Below the pieces are notes generated by a model, which worked only from the letters and a program-made list of their open reading frames with translations, did not search any database and was not told where the DNA came from. The translations under genes and the position numbers were made by a program. From Lysobacterales bacterium (GTDB lineage: Bacteria; Pseudomonadota; Gammaproteobacteria; Xanthomonadales; Rhodanobacteraceae), in contig JAFKMZ010000015.1 of the NCBI GenBank assembly GCA_017305055.1, positions 1 to 62,091 on the forward strand: a stretch of DNA of 62,091 nt. Direction: 5' to 3'. Below, one piece after another: positions 60,221-62,091 of this stretch (positions are counted from its first letter, which is position 1; every line of letters begins with the position of its first letter).

Positions 60221-60918
60221 ACACGGGTACGCATGAGCACATCGTCAGGAGTTTCGACGAGGAAATGTCGCGCCTTACCGGCGAGATCGCCGCGATGGGC
60301 GATCTGGCGGTCGAGCAGCTGGAGGCCGCCATGGAGGCGCTGGGCGGGCGCGACAGCACTGCGGCGCGGCGGGTGGTCGACCACGACGATGCGCTGGACA
60401 CGCAGGAGCGCCAGATCAGCGACGACGTGCTGCGCCTGCTGGCCTTGCGCCAGCCCATGGCGCGCGACCTGCGCGAGATCCTCGCCGCGCTGCGTATCGC
60501 CTCGGACATCGAGCGCATCGGCGATTACGCCGCCAACGTGGCCAAGCGCTCGCTGACGCTGAACCTGTCCGATCCGGTGCCCCTGGTGGGCGGCCTGGCG
60601 CCGATGGCGGGCATGGCCGGACGCATGGTGCGCGAGGCCATGCAGGCCTATGTCGCCCACGACGCCGTGATGGCGCACGCGGTGCGCGAGCGCGACGCGG
60701 ATCTGGACGCGCTCTACACCACGCTGTTCCGCGAGCTGCTGACCTACATGATGGAAGACCCGCGCAGCATCAGCGCCTGCACGCACCTGCTGTTCATCGC
60801 CAAGAATATCGAGCGCGTCGGCGACCACGCCACGAACATTGCCGAGAACGTCTGGTTCGTGGTGCATGGCGAGCTGCCCGGCGAATCCCGGCCCAAGCAG
60901 GACCACACCGTGGAATGA
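60217..60918 (+). CDS. phoU: Phosphate signalling protein PhoU
   Basis: The 233-residue all-helical protein has the two PhoU repeats with metal-binding clusters: [20 protein letters not shown] and [20 protein letters not shown]. PhoU links PstSCAB transport state to PhoR kinase activity. The start ATG overlaps the pstB stop (ATGA). Because the PhoR-like protein here lacks membrane helices, PhoU may be the main route by which it senses the transporter. Confidence 0.95.
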   Translation: MNTGTHEHIVRSFDEEMSRLTGEIAAMGDLAVEQLEAAMEALGGRDSTAARRVVDHDDALDTQERQISDDVLRLLALRQPMARDLREILAALRIASDIERIGDYAANVAKRSLTLNLSDPVPLVGGLAPMAGMAGRMVREAMQAYVAHDAVMAHAVRERDADLDALYTTLFRELLTYMMEDPRSISACTHLLFIAKNIERVGDHATNIAENVWFVVHGELPGESRPKQDHTVE

Positions 60919-60926
60919 GGACAAGG

Positions 60927-60937
60927 CTGTCATCGCC
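60927..60937 (+). promoter_or_regulatory. Pho half-site upstream of the last PAP2 gene
   Basis: CTGTCATCGCC is identical to the first 11-base unit of the phoB Pho box. The following unit, GGCTAATCGAT, is degenerate. It lies 90 bases before the PAP2 start at 61027. Confidence 0.35.
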
Positions 60938-61026
60938 GGCTAATCGATTCCAAAGACTTGGCGGCCAGACTGCCGACTTCCCGGTAGCCACGGACGGATA
61001 TCGCCGGATTCATGGCAGGGCGTCCC

Positions 61027-61656
61027 ATGCACCGGATGTACAAGTTGCTGGCGGCCCTTTTCCTGTCGGCCACGCCGTTGGTGGCCCAGGCGGCAGGCGG
61101 CCCGTTCGGCATTGACCATCGGCTGCCCTACGACAACAGCGGCATCTGGGCGCGCAGCAATCAGAAGGCATTGATGGGTGCCACCATCGTGACGGTGCTT
61201 GGTGGCTCACTGCTCCTCGGCGACCAGGATAAGCTCGGCGACACGTTCTGGCGTTCACTGGATGCCACCGTGGGCTCGGCTGTACTGGCACAGGCCGGCA
61301 AGCTGGTGTTCCAGCGCGAAAGGCCGCGGCAGGACGCCAGCCCCAACGATTTTTTCAAGGGCACGAAGTATGCGAGCTTCCCGAGCGGCGAGGTGTCCAC
61401 GATTGCCGGTGCGATCACCCCGTTCGTCGTCACCTATGGCCGCGACCATCCTGCGGTGTACGCGCTGGAGTTGTTGCCGCTGTATGACGCCATCGCCCGG
61501 GTCAAGGTGCAAGGGCATTGGCAGAGCGACGTGCTGGTCGGCTGGGCGCTGGGGACGGCGGTCGGTATCTGGGCGTCGCGCGAACATTCACCGCTGATCC
61601 TGGGCTGGCTGCCCGGCGGCTTCGAAGTCGGCTTCGTGCATCACTTCAAGCCGTGA
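61027..61656 (+). CDS. Exported PAP2-superfamily phosphatase-like protein
   Basis: The roughly 209-residue protein has a signal peptide (LLAALFLSATPLVAQA) and PAP2 motifs: KLVFQRERPRQ (K-x6-RP), SFPSGEVST in place of PSGH, and ARVKVQGHWQSD (R-x5-H-x3-D). The second motif has Glu where the acid His normally sits, so activity may be altered. It probably acts on a lipid or small phosphate ester in the periplasm or outer membrane. The ATG at 61027 follows AGGG; ATGs at 61012 and 61036 are alternatives. It follows phoU by 108 bases, with a Pho half-site between. Confidence 0.82.
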   Translation: MHRMYKLLAALFLSATPLVAQAAGGPFGIDHRLPYDNSGIWARSNQKALMGATIVTVLGGSLLLGDQDKLGDTFWRSLDATVGSAVLAQAGKLVFQRERPRQDASPNDFFKGTKYASFPSGEVSTIAGAITPFVVTYGRDHPAVYALELLPLYDAIARVKVQGHWQSDVLVGWALGTAVGIWASREHSPLILGWLPGGFEVGFVHHFKP

Positions 61657-61701
61657 GCAACCTGGACCGGGTGCTGCGGCCCGGGCTGCCGGAGGCGTGA
61701 T

Positions 61702-62091
61702 TCAGCCAGGCGTGCCCTGGTCGGCCACGCCCGCCCCGGTGGTGAGGTGCCGCGCGCTGGCGACATAGGTGTAGATGACCGGCACCACGTACAGCGAGAA
61801 CAGCGCGCCGATGGTGAGGCCGCTGGCGATCACCAGGCCGATGTCGAAGCGGCTGATCGAGCCTGGGCCCACGGCCGCCAGCAGCGGCACCACGCCGAAC
61901 ACCATGGCGCCGGTCGTCATCAGGATCGGCCGCAGGCGGATGCTGGAGGCCTTCTGCACCGCCGCACGCCGGTCCAGGCCCTCTTCCTCCTGGATCACGT
62001 TGGCGAACTGCACGATCAGGATGCTTTGCTTGGTGATCAGCCCGATCAGGGTGACCAACCCGACCTCGGTGTAGATGTTGAGTGGTGCCAC
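61702..62091 (-). CDS. RND efflux transporter permease, C-terminal end (5' truncated by window)
   Basis: The frame is open at the right edge; only the last 129 residues are visible. They show the closing transmembrane helices of an RND pump: EVGLVTLIGLITKQSILIVQ, RLRPILMTTGAMVFGVVPLL and IASGLTIGALFSLYVVPVIY, matching the MexB/AcrB/MdtB class C-terminus. Such pumps export drugs, dyes or metals with a membrane-fusion protein and outer-membrane channel, not seen here. It converges on the PAP2 gene with 45 bases between stops. Confidence 0.93.
   Translation of the reverse strand: MAPLNIYTEVGLVTLIGLITKQSILIVQFANVIQEEEGLDRRAAVQKASSIRLRPILMTTGAMVFGVVPLLAAVGPGSISRFDIGLVIASGLTIGALFSLYVVPVIYTYVASARHLTTGAGVADQGTPG

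Noticed and set aside
1-62091. tRNA, rRNA, prophage and insertion-sequence genes
   Set aside because: None was recognised by reading; no transposase or integrase motif or tRNA-like cloverleaf stood out. A tRNAscan or covariance search could still find small RNAs in the gaps.

Overview
The window is GC-rich, densely coded gammaproteobacterial DNA. Several traits point to the Xanthomonadales, most likely Rhodanobacteraceae-like: many TonB-dependent receptors with long N-terminal signal regions, TPR-fused sulfotransferases, a glutaredoxin-IscA-rhodanese fusion, LytTR-regulated FtsX permeases, and a complete Pho/Pst block. This placement is inference from gene content. No rRNA, tRNA, CRISPR array, insertion sequence or prophage gene was recognised.

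Region 1 (1-27659) is an unusual accessory cluster. Four TonB-dependent receptors (one cut by the left edge) are interleaved with five Fe(II)/2-oxoglutarate-type oxygenases and four PAPS-type sulfotransferases, and eight of those nine enzymes carry N-terminal TPR arrays. A DegV-family gene, a short well-positioned reading frame (19830-19946) and a 1.3-kb gene-poor, AT-richer gap lie within it. The enzyme families predict hydroxylation and sulfation of a shared, unknown peptide, protein or glycan substrate; the receptors suggest that outer-membrane uptake is linked to it. This is the best candidate for an undescribed system here.

Region 2 (27686-42334) is mostly exported enzymes. It holds a glutaredoxin/IscA-like/rhodanese fusion, an SGNH hydrolase, an exported S15-type hydrolase, a Tat-exported multicopper oxidase behind a Fur-like palindrome, two tandem VPS10/sortilin-like beta-propeller proteins, an M20 amidohydrolase and a Tat-lipoprotein M24 peptidase. 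The set fits periplasmic processing of peptides.

Region 3 (42403-48722) has a perfect 27-bp palindrome followed by a LytS-type kinase, a LytTR regulator and two FtsX-type ABC permeases with no ATPase gene beside them. A DUF3014 membrane protein and a TMEM175-type channel follow.

Region 4 (48871-61656) is a phosphate-starvation island: phoB, a PhoR-like kinase without transmembrane segments, a GT4 glycosyltransferase, a PAP2 phosphatase, ppk1, an OprP/OprO-type porin, pstS-pstC-pstA-pstB-phoU and a second PAP2 protein. Pho-box-like 11-bp direct repeats precede phoB, the glycosyltransferase, the porin and pstS, with a half-site before the last PAP2 gene. The right edge cuts an RND efflux pump gene.
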